Assembly: GCA_002412795.1 (NCBI GenBank)
Contig: DHVS01000038.1
Location: 71,076-135,075, forward strand
Direction: 5' to 3'
Length of the DNA: 64,000 bases
Source: a bacterium UBP2_UBA5202
Lineage (GTDB): Bacteria; Edwardsbacteria; AC1; EtOH8
Within the stretch, counting starts at the first letter, position 1. The number at the start of each line of letters is the position of its first letter. The position numbers and the translations under genes were made by a program. This document shows positions 8,095 through 17,551 of the stretch, in pieces. The notes under the pieces are model-generated. The model was not told the DNA's origin, did no database searches, and saw only the letters and a list, made by a program, of their open reading frames with translations.

Positions 8095-9311
8095 GCCCGT
8101 TCCACGAAATAATAAGTTTACTGGACAGCGCCCGGATAAAAATAGACCATCAGGATGTCACCACCGGGCAGGTCAAGGCCCTTTTGGAATCAATAGGTTC
8201 AGGCGATGCTTCCCGTTCCGAAGACATCTCCGTCCTGGTATCTCCGGCGGCCGGCGAACTGCTGGAGCCGATGGCCAGACTGGCCAAGACCGTCACCCTC
8301 CGGCGTTTCGGCAGGACCATCCAGATGTATGCTCCGCTGTATATCTCCAACCACTGCAGCAATTCCTGCGTTTACTGCGGGTTCAACGTCCACAACAAGG
8401 TCAACCGACGGACATCCAACCGTGAAGAGATATTGTCCGAAGCCCGGCTGATAAAGAACCAGCACATCTCGCAGTTATTGCTGGTGAGCGGCGAATGCCC
8501 GGCCGAGGTAAGCCTGGACCTGCTGGAGGCCACCGCCCGCGGTCTGAAGGGAATGTTCCCCTCCCTGTCCATAGAAGTGTACCCCATGGATACTCCGGAC
8601 TACGCACGGCTTTACCAGGCGGGAATAGACGGCCTGGCCATTTATCAGGAGACCTACGACCAAAACATATATTCCATGGTCCATCCGGCCGGGCCCAAAC
8701 GTGATTACCGGTACCGGCTGGGGGCCCCGGAGAGGGGCGCGGCGGCTGGTTTCCGGCAGATCGGCCTGGGGTCGCTGCTGGGGCTTAACGACTGGCGGGT
8801 GGAATCGCATTACCTGATGCACCACGCCGCCTATCTGATGAAGCACCACTGGAAGAGCCAGATCTCCGTCTCCTTTCCCCGCCTGAGGCCGGCGGCCGGG
8901 GGATACAGCCCGGAATTTCCCGTCAGCGATCGGGAACTGGTGCAGATGATCTGCGCCTTTAGGCTGATGCTGCCCGACGCCGGACTGGTGCTTTCCACCC
9001 GGGAGCCGGCGGAGCTGCGGGACAACCTGATCGGCCTGGGCATCACCAAAATGAGCGCCGGGTCCAAGACCGCCCCGGGCGGTTATCTCGACAGGCTCGA
9101 CAACAATATCGACAAGATAGACAACAATCTGAACGAACAGGGCCAGCCGGCCGAAGGACAGTTCAACGTTTGCGACGACCGGACGGTGGAAGAGGTGGCC
9201 CAGAGCATTCGTTCCAAAGGTTACGATACGGTGTGGAAGGACTGGGACCAGGGGTTTGAAAAACAAAACGAAAATCAAGGGCAGAACATAAATAAAGAAA
9301 ATGGAAAATAA
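8091..9311 (+). CDS. thiH: 2-Iminoacetate (dehydroglycine) synthase ThiH
   Basis: 406-aa radical SAM enzyme that cleaves tyrosine to dehydroglycine and p-cresol for thiazole synthesis. The Fe-S motif CSNSCVYC places Cys89, Cys93 and Cys96 as 4Fe-4S ligands. The C-terminal half contains the ThiH/BATS-type segment MSAGSKTAPGGY. ThiH is the oxygen-sensitive alternative to glycine oxidase ThiO, which fits an anaerobe. It overlaps thiG by 4 nt and thiE by 11 nt. The last about 15 residues are a polar tail likely to be disordered. Confidence 0.95.
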   Translation: MSPFHEIISLLDSARIKIDHQDVTTGQVKALLESIGSGDASRSEDISVLVSPAAGELLEPMARLAKTVTLRRFGRTIQMYAPLYISNHCSNSCVYCGFNVHNKVNRRTSNREEILSEARLIKNQHISQLLLVSGECPAEVSLDLLEATARGLKGMFPSLSIEVYPMDTPDYARLYQAGIDGLAIYQETYDQNIYSMVHPAGPKRDYRYRLGAPERGAAAGFRQIGLGSLLGLNDWRVESHYLMHHAAYLMKHHWKSQISVSFPRLRPAAGGYSPEFPVSDRELVQMICAFRLMLPDAGLVLSTREPAELRDNLIGLGITKMSAGSKTAPGGYLDRLDNNIDKIDNNLNEQGQPAEGQFNVCDDRTVEEVAQSIRSKGYDTVWKDWDQGFEKQNENQGQNINKENGK

Positions 9312-9957
9312 GCAACAGCGTCTGAAAGCATTCGACCTGGTAGACATTTACCCGGTCACCGACCAGGCGCTGTCACTGGGCCGCAGCGATCTGGAAGTAT
9401 TGGACGGCCTGATAGCCGGGGGAGCCCGGATAGTCCAGCTGCGGGAAAAGCAACTCGGCAAAAAAGAATTTTATTCCTTGGCCCAGGCCTTCAAGGAAAA
9501 GACAACCAAGGCCGGGATGCTGCTGATCATCAACGACCACCTGGACATAGCCCTGGCCTGCGGGGCCGACGGGGTGCATCTGGGGCAGGACGATCTGCCG
9601 CCGGCTGCCGCAAAAGAACTGGCCCCCGAACTGATAATAGGCGTTTCCACCCACAACCTGGGCGAAGCCTTGTTGGCCCAGGAGCAGGGAGCGGACTACG
9701 TCAACATCGGGCCCATCTTTGCCACCCAGACCAAGGAACTTTCCATGAAACCGCTGGGGCCGGAGGCCATCGAACAGATAGCGCCGCGGTTGAAGATACC
9801 ATTCACGGTGATGGGGGGGATCAACCAATCCAACATCCAGGAGGTCTTGCGGGCCGGGGCCGGAAAGATCGCGGTAGTCACCGCCGTCACCAAGGCCGGA
9901 AACATCGGGCAGGCGGTTCAGGAACTGCGGAAGACGATCAGCGGATTCTCAGCCTGA
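9301..9957 (+). CDS. thiE: Thiamine-phosphate synthase ThiE
   Basis: 218-aa TIM-barrel enzyme joining hydroxymethylpyrimidine pyrophosphate and thiazole phosphate to thiamine phosphate. Family elements seen are QLREK, the HLGQDDLPP loop, GVSTHN, the GPIFATQTKE phosphate/pyrimidine loop and a Gly-rich GGINQSN segment. It overlaps the thiH end by 11 nt, so it is coupled to the thiazole genes. No pyrimidine synthase (thiC) or kinase (thiD) is in the window; these must be elsewhere or replaced by salvage. Confidence 0.95.
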   Translation: MENKQQRLKAFDLVDIYPVTDQALSLGRSDLEVLDGLIAGGARIVQLREKQLGKKEFYSLAQAFKEKTTKAGMLLIINDHLDIALACGADGVHLGQDDLPPAAAKELAPELIIGVSTHNLGEALLAQEQGADYVNIGPIFATQTKELSMKPLGPEAIEQIAPRLKIPFTVMGGINQSNIQEVLRAGAGKIAVVTAVTKAGNIGQAVQELRKTISGFSA

Positions 9958-9966
9958 ATCCTCAAG

Positions 9967-9995
9967 TTGACTTTTGGCATCAAATGTAATAGAAT
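9967..9995 (+). promoter_or_regulatory. Promoter for the NifU-like gene
   Basis: TTGACT (9967-9972), 17-bp spacer, TAGAAT (9990-9995), just after thiE. It gives the scaffold gene its own start, with an AAGGAACGGAG ribosome binding site before the ATG at 10027. Confidence 0.65.
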
Positions 9996-10026
9996 GCAGG
10001 CACATTAATAAGGAACGGAGATACAG

Positions 10027-10461
10027 ATGTACAGTGAAAAGGTGATGGATCACTTCATGAATCCCCGCAACATGGGAGAGATCGAGAACCCCGACGGGGT
10101 GGGAATGGTGGGCAATCCGGTCTGCGGGGACATGATGAAGATCATGCTGAAGATAGACAAGGACGTGGTGACCGACGTCAAGTTCAAGACCTTCGGCTGC
10201 GGGGCGGCCATAGCCACCTCCAGCATGGCCACCGAGCTGGTCAAGGGAAAGACCATCGAAGAGGCCCTGCAGGTCACAAATAAAGCGGTGACCGAGGCAC
10301 TGGACGGCCTGCCCCCGGTCAAAACCCATTGCTCGGTGCTGGCCGAGGACGGAATCCGTGCCGCAGTTAATGATTATCTGACTAAGCAGGGCCGGCCGGG
10401 GCTTAAACTTTCCGAGGCCACTCATGATCACGGCCACGAACATCAGGATGAAAACAAGTAG
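10027..10461 (+). CDS. NifU/IscU-type Fe-S cluster scaffold
   Basis: 144-aa scaffold for transient Fe-S cluster assembly in the cytosol. Three conserved cysteines are visible in VCGD (about residue 37), FGCGAA (about residue 58) and THCSVLA (about residue 102), the IscU/NifU N-terminal pattern. A His/Asp-rich tail ends the protein. No cysteine desulfurase is adjacent. It may supply clusters to ThiH upstream or to the Fe-S operon downstream, but the terminator after it and its own promoter make it a single-gene unit. Confidence 0.92.
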   Translation: MYSEKVMDHFMNPRNMGEIENPDGVGMVGNPVCGDMMKIMLKIDKDVVTDVKFKTFGCGAAIATSSMATELVKGKTIEEALQVTNKAVTEALDGLPPVKTHCSVLAEDGIRAAVNDYLTKQGRPGLKLSEATHDHGHEHQDENK

Positions 10462-10480
10462 TTGCTGGAAATAAATAAAG

Positions 10481-10529
10481 GCCCCCCGCTGCACTTCGAC
10501 TATGCTCAGTGTCCAGCGGGGGGCTTTTT
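10481..10529 (+). terminator. Rho-independent terminator after the NifU-like gene
   Basis: 11-bp perfect GC-rich stem (GCCCCCCGCTG at 10481-10491, complement at 10514-10524) followed by TTTTT. It lies between two convergent genes and may also act on the - strand gene. Confidence 0.9.
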
Positions 10530-10545
10530 CGTGGGATCGCTCCGG

Positions 10546-13500
10546 TTACTTTATCATTACCAGTTTCTTGGTAAATCTTGACTCTCCGGCCTCCAGCCGG
10601 TAGAGATAAACCCCGGCCGCCAGCTTACGCTGCCCGTCGTCCCGGCCGTCCCACTTGACGGCATAGCTGCCGGCAGGCTGCTGAGAGTTCACCAGCGTCC
10701 GCACCAGCTGTCCGGCCACGTTGTACACTTTAAGCCCAACCTTGGTCTCTGACGGAAGCTGGTAGGATATGGTGGTGCCCGACCCGAAGGGGTTGGGGTT
10801 GTTCTGGAAAAGGGCCAAGACCAGCGGTCTCATGGTTTCGGGTTTATCCCCTGTTATCCCCAACAAAGGTTGGACCTTAACATAGATGTCATCCAGTACC
10901 CAGCCGTAAGCATTGGTGGTGGCATCGGATGTCAACCTGAACCGGATCAGGATGCTGTCATTGATTCCTTTGGCGAATAGTGGATTGATCTCAGTGCTGT
11001 CCACAAGCCACCCGGAGGTAAGCGTGATCCGTTTTTTCAGGCTAACCCAGTCAACGCCATTGGAGCTGCCTTCCACCCTGATGGTATCCCCCGCTGCCAG
11101 GTTGAGGCCTTTTTGATACCAGAATAATTTCACGCTATTGCCGTTTTCTGCATAGGCTTTAAGATTAAGCGATTCCTGCGGCCTCAGGCTAAGCTGGACA
11201 TCCGAATTCGACAGGTAGTTTGCCGGTCCGCTGCGCATACAGTTGGGGGCTGAACGATAACCGGTTGTCATCGTTCTCCAGGAAGGATGCGTTCCGTATA
11301 ACGTATCAAATTCTGCATAAGCGCTGCTCTGGTCAAAATTAGATATCAACATGGAGTCAACGCCAACGAAGCTATAATACCCGCTGGCAGGCCCCCGGCC
11401 CAGGTTTTGCTGGCTGGAATTATCGACCGCGGTCACATAGTAATTGACGGTGTCCCAGGTGTTGATGTGGGCCGGCAGGGTGATGGTCCCGCTATAGTTC
11501 CCGATCCCGGTCATTTTAACCGGCGGGTATTCCGCTCCGGAGTTGATCCGGTAATGGAGGTAGGTGGAATCCTGCAGTCCGATATTGTCGGTGACCGTGG
11601 CGGTGACGTTGTACGGCCCGTTGAGGTTGATGGTGTTCCGGGGCGCGGTGCTGGAAATAACCGGATCGACTGTATCGGCTCCGGCGTAGAACCCGTAGCT
11701 GGTGAACGGCGCGTCAATGGGCCTGGCGGTCTTTAAGTCCGTATTGTTCTCGGCCACGATGTAATACTGCACGGCCTGGTTGGTCTGGGCCGGTATCAGA
11801 CACTCGAAGGTGTCGGTAACTCCGACCCGTGACATGGCCAGTTTATGTTCGAATGGGGCCGAGCCGTCCAGGTTGTAATAAAGCACTGCCTTCTGCACCC
11901 CCACGCTGGAACTGATCAGGGCCGCTACCCGGTATGGAGTGGAGGTGTTCTCGGTGTCGGTCAGCGGTGTGTGGGAAAGGCTGAGGTCGCCCAGGAACCA
12001 GCGGATGATCCGGTCCATGAAGGTCTGCCTGGTCAATGCGGTGGAGATGGCCTCGTAGCCGAAGCCGGTGTAAACCACCTTGGCGCCGGTGCCGCCGTCC
12101 TCCCAGTGCAGGCCGGCCCGGTTGGCGGTGGCCCCGTAGTTGAAGCAGAACACGGCGCTGCCGTTGGGGGTGAAATAATCGGGGAACTGTTCGTCCGAGG
12201 CCCGGCCCGGCTGATAGACGGCTGAGGCCAGGCCGTCGGTCAGGGTGTCACCGGTTATCCCGGAGGCCGAGCTGCCGCCGTCGTCGCCCAGATAGGTGGC
12301 CTTGAGGTAGTTCTGGTAAAAATCGGTGCAGCCGGCGGGGTCAAGCAGGTACTCGTGGGATGCTCCGGTCATGGTGTCCTGCAGGTCCCATCCCACGTCT
12401 TGGCCCGAGAGATACAGCTTGCCGCCCTGGTCGATGTAGTGTCTTAGAACATTGCGGTCCATGGAATCCAAGGAGGGGAAGGCCCATTCGCAGGACCAGA
12501 TCACCGCCGGGAACATCCCCAGCAAAATGGAGTCCGGCGCGCCCTGGGTGGTGCGGTCATAATAATTGTAGTAGACCCCGGCGGCCGAAAGGGCATCCCG
12601 GTAGTAGCCTTCAACCGCAGCTCCTCCGTCGTCGTCCACCAGCAGCACCGGGGCCCGTTCTATCTGAACATAAAAGGTGTCGGTGTGCAGATCGCCGTCG
12701 GTGTTGATCTGGACGGCGAAGGCCGCCAGGTGTGGCAGGGCGGTGCTGTCCACGGTAAAGCTGAAGGTGGACACGCTGGCGGTGTCACCGGACCCCAAGG
12801 CCCCGTAGTTCCCGCCAGCGGATACCATCTGCACCGCGTAATCGGAGGAACTGACCAAAGCGGTAACCGAGGCGGCATCGGCCCAGCCGTTGCGCAGGGC
12901 CAGGCTAAGATTGACGGTCTCCCCGGCCTGGGGGATGTTGTTGTTGCCGTCGATCACCCGGCTGGAGTAATAGCGGGTCCAGGAGGTGATGGAGGTGGTC
13001 AGTGCCTTGTAGGCATTGACCCGTCCCGCCCCCAACATTCCTATATATCCTGGATTTTGGGCGTCGATGTTGTCGGCGGAGTGCATCAGCAGGGTGGCCA
13101 GCATGGCATTGGTATGGGAGGGATAATAGGATTTTACCAGGGCCGCCACCCCGGCCACCACCGGGCTGGCCATGGAGGTGCCGTTCCAGGAGGCATAGGT
13201 GTTTGAATAACAGGTGCTGTAAATGGAGGAGCCAGGCGAGGAGATGTCCACCGTGGTCCCGTAGTTGGAGAAAGAGGATTTCACGTCCCCGCTGGCGGTG
13301 GCCGCCACCGAGAAGGCGTTCTCGCAGGCCGAGGGGTAGTGGGGGGTGGCCACGTTGTCGTTGCCGGCGGCGCACACCACCAGCGAGCCCTGGGCGTTGG
13401 CGTAATTGATGATGTCCTGCTCGTACTGGCTGAAACCGCCGCCGCCCCAGGAACAGTTTACGATATCGGCTCCGTTGTCGGCGGCATAAACTATTCCTTC

Positions 13501-14358
13501 GTAGCCGAACCAAATGAAACCGCTGCCATCGGCCCGGGTATCATTGTCGTAAGAGCATTTGACGGCCATCACCTTGCAATTATAGCCTATGCCGGCCACC
13601 CCCACCCCGTTGTTGGTGACGGCCGAAGCATCTCCGGCCACATGGGTGCCGTGATCGTTGTTGGAGGCGGTGGGATTGGGGTCATTGTCTCCGGCTGGAG
13701 AGAGGTTGGCCAGGTCCGGTCCGGCAAAATCCCAGCCCCGGTAATCGTCAACAAATCCGTTACCATCATTGTCCACTCCGTCGTTGCTGTCGGCCCCGGC
13801 CTCTCCAGGGTTGTACCAGAGATTGGCGGCCAGGTCGGGGTGGGCGGTCTGCACCCCGCAGTCCACTATGCCCACCGTTACCGTGGTGTCGCCTTGGGAA
13901 ATGTCCCAGGCCGAAGCGGCCTGGATGGCGGTCAGGAACCACTGGGATCCCAGGCCGGGATCGTTGGGGGTGAACTTGGGCTGTCTTCCGTAACGGGGCT
14001 CGGCATATTCCACCTGGCCGGTGTTTTTCAGCTGCGCACAAAGCGCCTTGATGTCTGCGGCCTCCGAAACCCTGGCCTGGCATATCTTTGAAAGGTCCTG
14101 TTCAGCTTTGGCCTTGGCCTGGCGCTTATGGGGATAGATCATCTTGATCTCATCCAAGCCCTGCTGCTGGAGCACCGCGTCAACCCGGGTCACCCCGCAG
14201 GAAAGCCCCTTGGCGTCCATGACCGGGAAGACTTTGAGCTTGAAAATCACCACGCCTTTAAGATGCGGTGAAAGGGCAATCCGGCCGTTTTCAGCCAGGG
14301 CTGAACCGGCCAGCCCCAAAAGGCAGAAGGCCGTTAGAATGACTAAAACTTTTTTCAC
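10546..14358 (-). CDS. Large secreted subtilisin-like protease with C-terminal sorting domain
   Basis: 1270-aa exported S8 serine protease. A signal peptide (about residues 1-22) is followed by an inhibitor-like propeptide (about 30-125) and the catalytic domain with Asp166 (GIVDCG), His236 (NDHGTHVAG) and Ser395 (NGTSMASP). A long region of beta-sandwich domains follows (about 460-1180), including a ThuA/GATase-like stretch (LLVDDDGG, YLSGQDVG) and a jelly-roll-like domain. The last about 85 residues (NNPNPFGSGT...GVYLYRLEAG) form a FlgD-like/type-IX-like sorting domain. It probably degrades external protein on the cell surface or in the medium. It has its own promoter. Confidence 0.92.
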   Translation of the reverse strand: MKKVLVILTAFCLLGLAGSALAENGRIALSPHLKGVVIFKLKVFPVMDAKGLSCGVTRVDAVLQQQGLDEIKMIYPHKRQAKAKAEQDLSKICQARVSEAADIKALCAQLKNTGQVEYAEPRYGRQPKFTPNDPGLGSQWFLTAIQAASAWDISQGDTTVTVGIVDCGVQTAHPDLAANLWYNPGEAGADSNDGVDNDGNGFVDDYRGWDFAGPDLANLSPAGDNDPNPTASNNDHGTHVAGDASAVTNNGVGVAGIGYNCKVMAVKCSYDNDTRADGSGFIWFGYEGIVYAADNGADIVNCSWGGGGFSQYEQDIINYANAQGSLVVCAAGNDNVATPHYPSACENAFSVAATASGDVKSSFSNYGTTVDISSPGSSIYSTCYSNTYASWNGTSMASPVVAGVAALVKSYYPSHTNAMLATLLMHSADNIDAQNPGYIGMLGAGRVNAYKALTTSITSWTRYYSSRVIDGNNNIPQAGETVNLSLALRNGWADAASVTALVSSSDYAVQMVSAGGNYGALGSGDTASVSTFSFTVDSTALPHLAAFAVQINTDGDLHTDTFYVQIERAPVLLVDDDGGAAVEGYYRDALSAAGVYYNYYDRTTQGAPDSILLGMFPAVIWSCEWAFPSLDSMDRNVLRHYIDQGGKLYLSGQDVGWDLQDTMTGASHEYLLDPAGCTDFYQNYLKATYLGDDGGSSASGITGDTLTDGLASAVYQPGRASDEQFPDYFTPNGSAVFCFNYGATANRAGLHWEDGGTGAKVVYTGFGYEAISTALTRQTFMDRIIRWFLGDLSLSHTPLTDTENTSTPYRVAALISSSVGVQKAVLYYNLDGSAPFEHKLAMSRVGVTDTFECLIPAQTNQAVQYYIVAENNTDLKTARPIDAPFTSYGFYAGADTVDPVISSTAPRNTINLNGPYNVTATVTDNIGLQDSTYLHYRINSGAEYPPVKMTGIGNYSGTITLPAHINTWDTVNYYVTAVDNSSQQNLGRGPASGYYSFVGVDSMLISNFDQSSAYAEFDTLYGTHPSWRTMTTGYRSAPNCMRSGPANYLSNSDVQLSLRPQESLNLKAYAENGNSVKLFWYQKGLNLAAGDTIRVEGSSNGVDWVSLKKRITLTSGWLVDSTEINPLFAKGINDSILIRFRLTSDATTNAYGWVLDDIYVKVQPLLGITGDKPETMRPLVLALFQNNPNPFGSGTTISYQLPSETKVGLKVYNVAGQLVRTLVNSQQPAGSYAVKWDGRDDGQRKLAAGVYLYRLEAGESRFTKKLVMIK

Positions 14359-14408
14359 TGGAAACTCCTTGTTTGGGTGTTAAAATCACAATTTAAAATT
14401 AAGTATTT

Positions 14409-14437
14409 ATGATACTCCTATAATCAGCGCTTGTCAA
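14409..14437 (-). promoter_or_regulatory. Promoter of the large subtilase
   Basis: On the - strand: TTGACA (14437-14432), 17-bp spacer, TATCAT (14414-14409), about 50 nt before the start codon. Confidence 0.7.
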
Positions 14438-14542
14438 GATGCAATGCCGTAAAAATACGATCTTTGGTTTTTCAAGCCTTGTATTAAGGAGAAAATAGTG
14501 GTATATTGATGTATTAAATAGTGGTCAAAATCCCCAATTATA

Positions 14543-14571
14543 TTGACATAAGCGTTTGTTAATAGTATACT
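14543..14571 (+). promoter_or_regulatory. Promoter of the fmdB-led gene set
   Basis: TTGACA (14543-14548), exactly 17 bp, TATACT (14566-14571). The ATG of the zinc-ribbon gene is 22 nt downstream. Confidence 0.8.
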
Positions 14572-14593
14572 TATTATTTTAGGACAAAAAGCC

Positions 14594-14881
14594 ATGCCAA
14601 CCTACGAATACCAATGCGCAAAATGCAGCCACCGGTTTGAAAAACTCCAGTCAATCAAAGACCAGCCGCTGAAATCCTGCCCGGTCTGCATCGGCCCGGT
14701 GGAACGCCTGATCAGCACCGGTTCCGGGTTTATTTTCAAAGGGGCCGGGTTCTATGCCACCGAATACAGAAGCTCCGAATACAGTAAAAGCGCCAAGGCC
14801 GATTCCGACAAAATATCCGCCATACCTGCACCGACGCCCTCCCCCAACGTCAACAAAAGCTCTGAAGGAGATAAAAAATGA
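14594..14881 (+). CDS. FmdB-type zinc ribbon protein
   Basis: 95-aa protein of the FmdB/CxxC_CxxC_SSSS family. The N-terminal zinc ribbon begins MPTYEYQC and has two CxxC knuckles (CAKC at about residues 8-11, CPVC at about 35-38). A hydrophobic phenylalanine/glycine-rich segment and a Ser/Lys/Pro-rich tail follow. The family is often called a regulatory protein, but its role is not firmly known. It overlaps the next gene by ATGA and heads a set of envelope genes. Confidence 0.88.
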   Translation: MPTYEYQCAKCSHRFEKLQSIKDQPLKSCPVCIGPVERLISTGSGFIFKGAGFYATEYRSSEYSKSAKADSDKISAIPAPTPSPNVNKSSEGDKK

Positions 14882-15315
14882 AACAGATCAAATTATTTCT
14901 TCTGGCTTCCATAGTCCTGGTCTCCCTGGCCTCCGCCCAGACCGGCCCTTTGGATTTCAGCGGGGTCAACAACCTGAACGCCGGGCTGGGCAGTTTTTTT
15001 GACCCTTCCCGGCTGACTATGCAGCAAAGCTTTTCCATGGGCTACGCCTCCTCGGGTAAGTCCAGCCTGTTGTCCAATACCTACCGCAACACCATGAATT
15101 ACCGGCTTTCCCAAAAGCTGGAGCTGAAACTGGACCTGGCCTACAGCTATCTGCCGGCCGCCTTCAACAAATCGGCCTACCGGATCGACAGCCGCAGCCA
15201 GGGGATGTTCCTGCCTTCGTTCGGGCTTAAATACCAGCCCTCCCAAAACATGATCATTCAGTTCGAGTACAACAGTCCGGGAAGCTATGGGTCCAATTAT
15301 CTGCTTGGGCGGTAA
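14878..15315 (+). CDS. Small exported envelope protein
   Basis: 145-aa protein with a clear signal peptide (about residues 1-20, ending ASA). The mature part is rich in aromatic and polar alternation (LRNTMNYRLS-like beta strands), suggesting a small outer-membrane beta structure. The segment LDFSGVNNLNAGLGSFFDPSRL is shared by a group of uncharacterised exported proteins in candidate phyla, as far as I recall. Translationally coupled to the FmdB gene. No function can be assigned. Confidence 0.7.
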   Translation: MKQIKLFLLASIVLVSLASAQTGPLDFSGVNNLNAGLGSFFDPSRLTMQQSFSMGYASSGKSSLLSNTYRNTMNYRLSQKLELKLDLAYSYLPAAFNKSAYRIDSRSQGMFLPSFGLKYQPSQNMIIQFEYNSPGSYGSNYLLGR

Positions 15316-15476
15316 TGTTTTTTTACCGGAAAACCGGCGGGAACAGCTTTTCTAAAATTAAAATCAAACCCTTAAACAATAGCATTCGGGAGAAGATATA
15401 GCATTTGAAGGTAGGCGCGATCATTTTGACAGCTATGAGGCAACCTATTATCAATGCTATTGCCAAGGGAGACGTT

Positions 15477-16400
15477 ATGATCAAATCAGCCGCCATAATC
15501 TCAACCATAATCTTACTGCTGGCGTCAACCGTACCAGCCGAGATAAACGGCAACGCCGGTTCCACGGCCCTTTCCTTTTTGAAGATCGGGGCCGGAGCCA
15601 GGGCGGCCGGGATGGCCGATGCCGGGATTGCCGTGGTAGCAGACGCCTCGGCCTGTTACTGGAATCCAGCCCGGCTGACGGCCATTCCCACCAAGCACAG
15701 CCTGCATTTTCAGCACAACCAGTGGATAGCCGAGACCTCGGTGGATGAGATCTATTACGCCTACAGCTTCGGCCGGCACCGGCTGGGAGCCGCCGCCCGG
15801 ATGCTTTCCACCGGGGATATTCCCCTAAGGGATGAACTTCCGGCCCAGGACCCCATAGCCCAGTACCAGGCCTACGATCTTTTTGCCGGGCTTTCCTACG
15901 CCTTTTCGCCCATCCCGGAACTGGCCCTGGGCATTTCCTACCGGAGGCTCTGCGAAAAAATCTATCTGAACACCGGTTACGGCTACAATCTGCAGGCCGG
16001 CATCAACATCAGGATCAAAGAACTGGGGCTGGACCTGGGCGGCACCATAGATAATCTTGGTCCCCGTTTCAAACTCGACAAGGAACTTTACAAGCAGCCC
16101 ACCACCTTCAAGGCCGGAGCCGGGTTCAGCCCAGACAAAAGGCTGTTCAACGGACGGGGCCTGCTGGCTTTGGATGCTGTCAAATCCATCGACGCCGGTT
16201 GGCAGGTCCGGACCGGGCTGGAATATATCTGGCGGGACCAGGCGGCCCTGCGGCTGGGATACAAGACAGGCCATTCCAGCGAAAGTTTCAGCGCCGGGCT
16301 GGGTCTTAAGTGGCGGGGCTATTCCTTTGATTACGCTTTCGTGCCCCACGACTATGATCTGGGAACCAGCCATAGGTTCTCGCTGGGTCTGGGATTTTGA
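15477..16400 (+). CDS. PorV/PorQ-family outer membrane protein
   Basis: 307-aa exported beta-barrel protein. A signal peptide (about residues 1-22) precedes the hallmark start of the PorV/PorQ (UPF0164) family: ALSFLKIGAGARAAGMADA, then a WNPA motif. In Bacteroidota PorV escorts type IX cargo that carries C-terminal sorting domains, and several such cargo-like proteins are in this window. The ATG at 15477 is chosen over 15405 because it has a GGGAG ribosome binding site and directly precedes the signal peptide. It overlaps the next gene's TTG start. Confidence 0.85.
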   Translation: MIKSAAIISTIILLLASTVPAEINGNAGSTALSFLKIGAGARAAGMADAGIAVVADASACYWNPARLTAIPTKHSLHFQHNQWIAETSVDEIYYAYSFGRHRLGAAARMLSTGDIPLRDELPAQDPIAQYQAYDLFAGLSYAFSPIPELALGISYRRLCEKIYLNTGYGYNLQAGINIRIKELGLDLGGTIDNLGPRFKLDKELYKQPTTFKAGAGFSPDKRLFNGRGLLALDAVKSIDAGWQVRTGLEYIWRDQAALRLGYKTGHSSESFSAGLGLKWRGYSFDYAFVPHDYDLGTSHRFSLGLGF

Positions 16401-16753
16401 AATTACCGGCGATCATTCTGACCCTGGCGGTACTGGTTTTGGCCGGGGGAGGAAACCTTCAGGGGCAGGGAACTGAAGAAAAGGTTCACAATGACCGCTG
16501 GCTGGCCCGGGACAAGGCTTCGCATCTGGCGGTAAGCGCCGCCCTGGTGGGTTTAAGCTATCACCTGTTGTGCTACGAACAGCGGAAATCAGGATCATCA
16601 TCCAGGAACCTGGCGGCGGGGATAAGCCTGGGCTGGGGCCTGGCCAAGGAAACCCGGGACGCTTCCCGCCCCGGAAATCATTTTTGTTTCAAGGATCTGA
16701 CGGCCGACCTGCTGGGGGCGGGCCTGGGAATACTAATATTCACCACCAAATAA
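16397..16753 (+). CDS. Small DUF2279/YfiM-like envelope protein
   Basis: 118-aa protein starting at a TTG that overlaps the previous stop (TTGA). A signal-like hydrophobic N-terminus (about residues 1-20) is followed by DKASHLAVSAALVG, a Gly-rich helix ending AKETRDASRP and a terminal hydrophobic helix (DLLGAGLGILIF). The DKxxH and KExxD pattern resembles YfiM/DUF2279 lipoproteins, although no lipobox cysteine is seen. Function unknown. Confidence 0.65.
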   Translation: MKLPAIILTLAVLVLAGGGNLQGQGTEEKVHNDRWLARDKASHLAVSAALVGLSYHLLCYEQRKSGSSSRNLAAGISLGWGLAKETRDASRPGNHFCFKDLTADLLGAGLGILIFTTK

Positions 16754-16769
16754 AAATCATCCGGCAGCA

Positions 16770-17456
16770 ATGGGACTAGAAGGCAATTTAAAAGATTTTG
16801 ATCTGGCCGACATCCTGCAGCTTATCAGCCTGGGCAAGAAGACCGGGGTCTTGAACGTGTCCACCGAAAGCGACAAGGGGGCCATATTTTTTGAGGAAGG
16901 CACCGGGGTGTTCGCCTCGGCCGGAGACATTCTGGGAGACGGCGCCATTACCAGGATCCTGCGCTGGCGCAAGGGATCGTTCATCTTCAAGCCCGACGAG
17001 ACGGTGGACCAGCAAAACGTCCAGGCCCCCATCATGCACCTGGTGCTGGAGGCTGCCCGGCAGATAGATGAATGGGATGACATCCAGAAACTGATACCCT
17101 CGCTGGATCTGGTCCTGACCATCGAAGAAAAGCCGCCGGCCGGCACCGAGGACATCCAGCTGCAGCCCCTGGAATGGAAGGTGCTGGCCACGGTGGACGG
17201 CTCCCGGCCCATCACCCAGATCATCAAGGATTCCCACCTGGGCGATTTTGAGACCTGCAAGGTCCTCTACGGGCTTCTCTCCTCGGGTCTGATCAAAGTC
17301 CTGCCGCCAGTAAAACCGGCCCCGCCCGAGGAAAAGCCCCAGGCTCCGCTTCCTCCAGTTACCGCTCCGCCACCCAAGCCTGTTCCGGCGGAACTGCCCA
17401 AGCCCGAACCGGAAAAGAAAGGTGTCTTGGGGGGGTTGTTCGGCAAAAAGAAATAA
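16770..17456 (+). CDS. DUF4388 (PATAN-type) domain protein
   Basis: 228-aa cytosolic protein. Residues 1-90 form a DUF4388/PATAN domain, starting MGLEGNLKDFDLADILQL and including KTGVLNV and GAIFFEEG. A helical region (about 100-180) contains TVDGSRPITQI, a winged-helix-like element found in many such proteins. The C-terminus is a Pro-rich linker ending in a GLFGKKK tail. Family members associate with response-regulator and gliding/motility networks, so a signalling adaptor role is plausible but unproven here. Confidence 0.82.
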   Translation: MGLEGNLKDFDLADILQLISLGKKTGVLNVSTESDKGAIFFEEGTGVFASAGDILGDGAITRILRWRKGSFIFKPDETVDQQNVQAPIMHLVLEAARQIDEWDDIQKLIPSLDLVLTIEEKPPAGTEDIQLQPLEWKVLATVDGSRPITQIIKDSHLGDFETCKVLYGLLSSGLIKVLPPVKPAPPEEKPQAPLPPVTAPPPKPVPAELPKPEPEKKGVLGGLFGKKK

Positions 17457-17488
17457 CACCGAAGAAAAATTCTAATCTTCGGTGTTTT
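17455..17488 (+). terminator. Terminator after the DUF4388 gene
   Basis: Perfect 11-bp stem (AACACCGAAGA at 17455-17465, complement at 17476-17486) running into TTTT. Confidence 0.85.
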
Positions 17489-17551
17489 GCCGTTTAACCG
17501 GGGAGGGTTTTCCATTAACAATAAGATCAACCGAATAATGATCGGTGCCGA

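Noticed and set aside
10927..14091. Several long open frames opposite the large subtilase
   Set aside because: They mirror the codon structure of the real gene on the - strand, have no ribosome binding sites and no recognisable domains.
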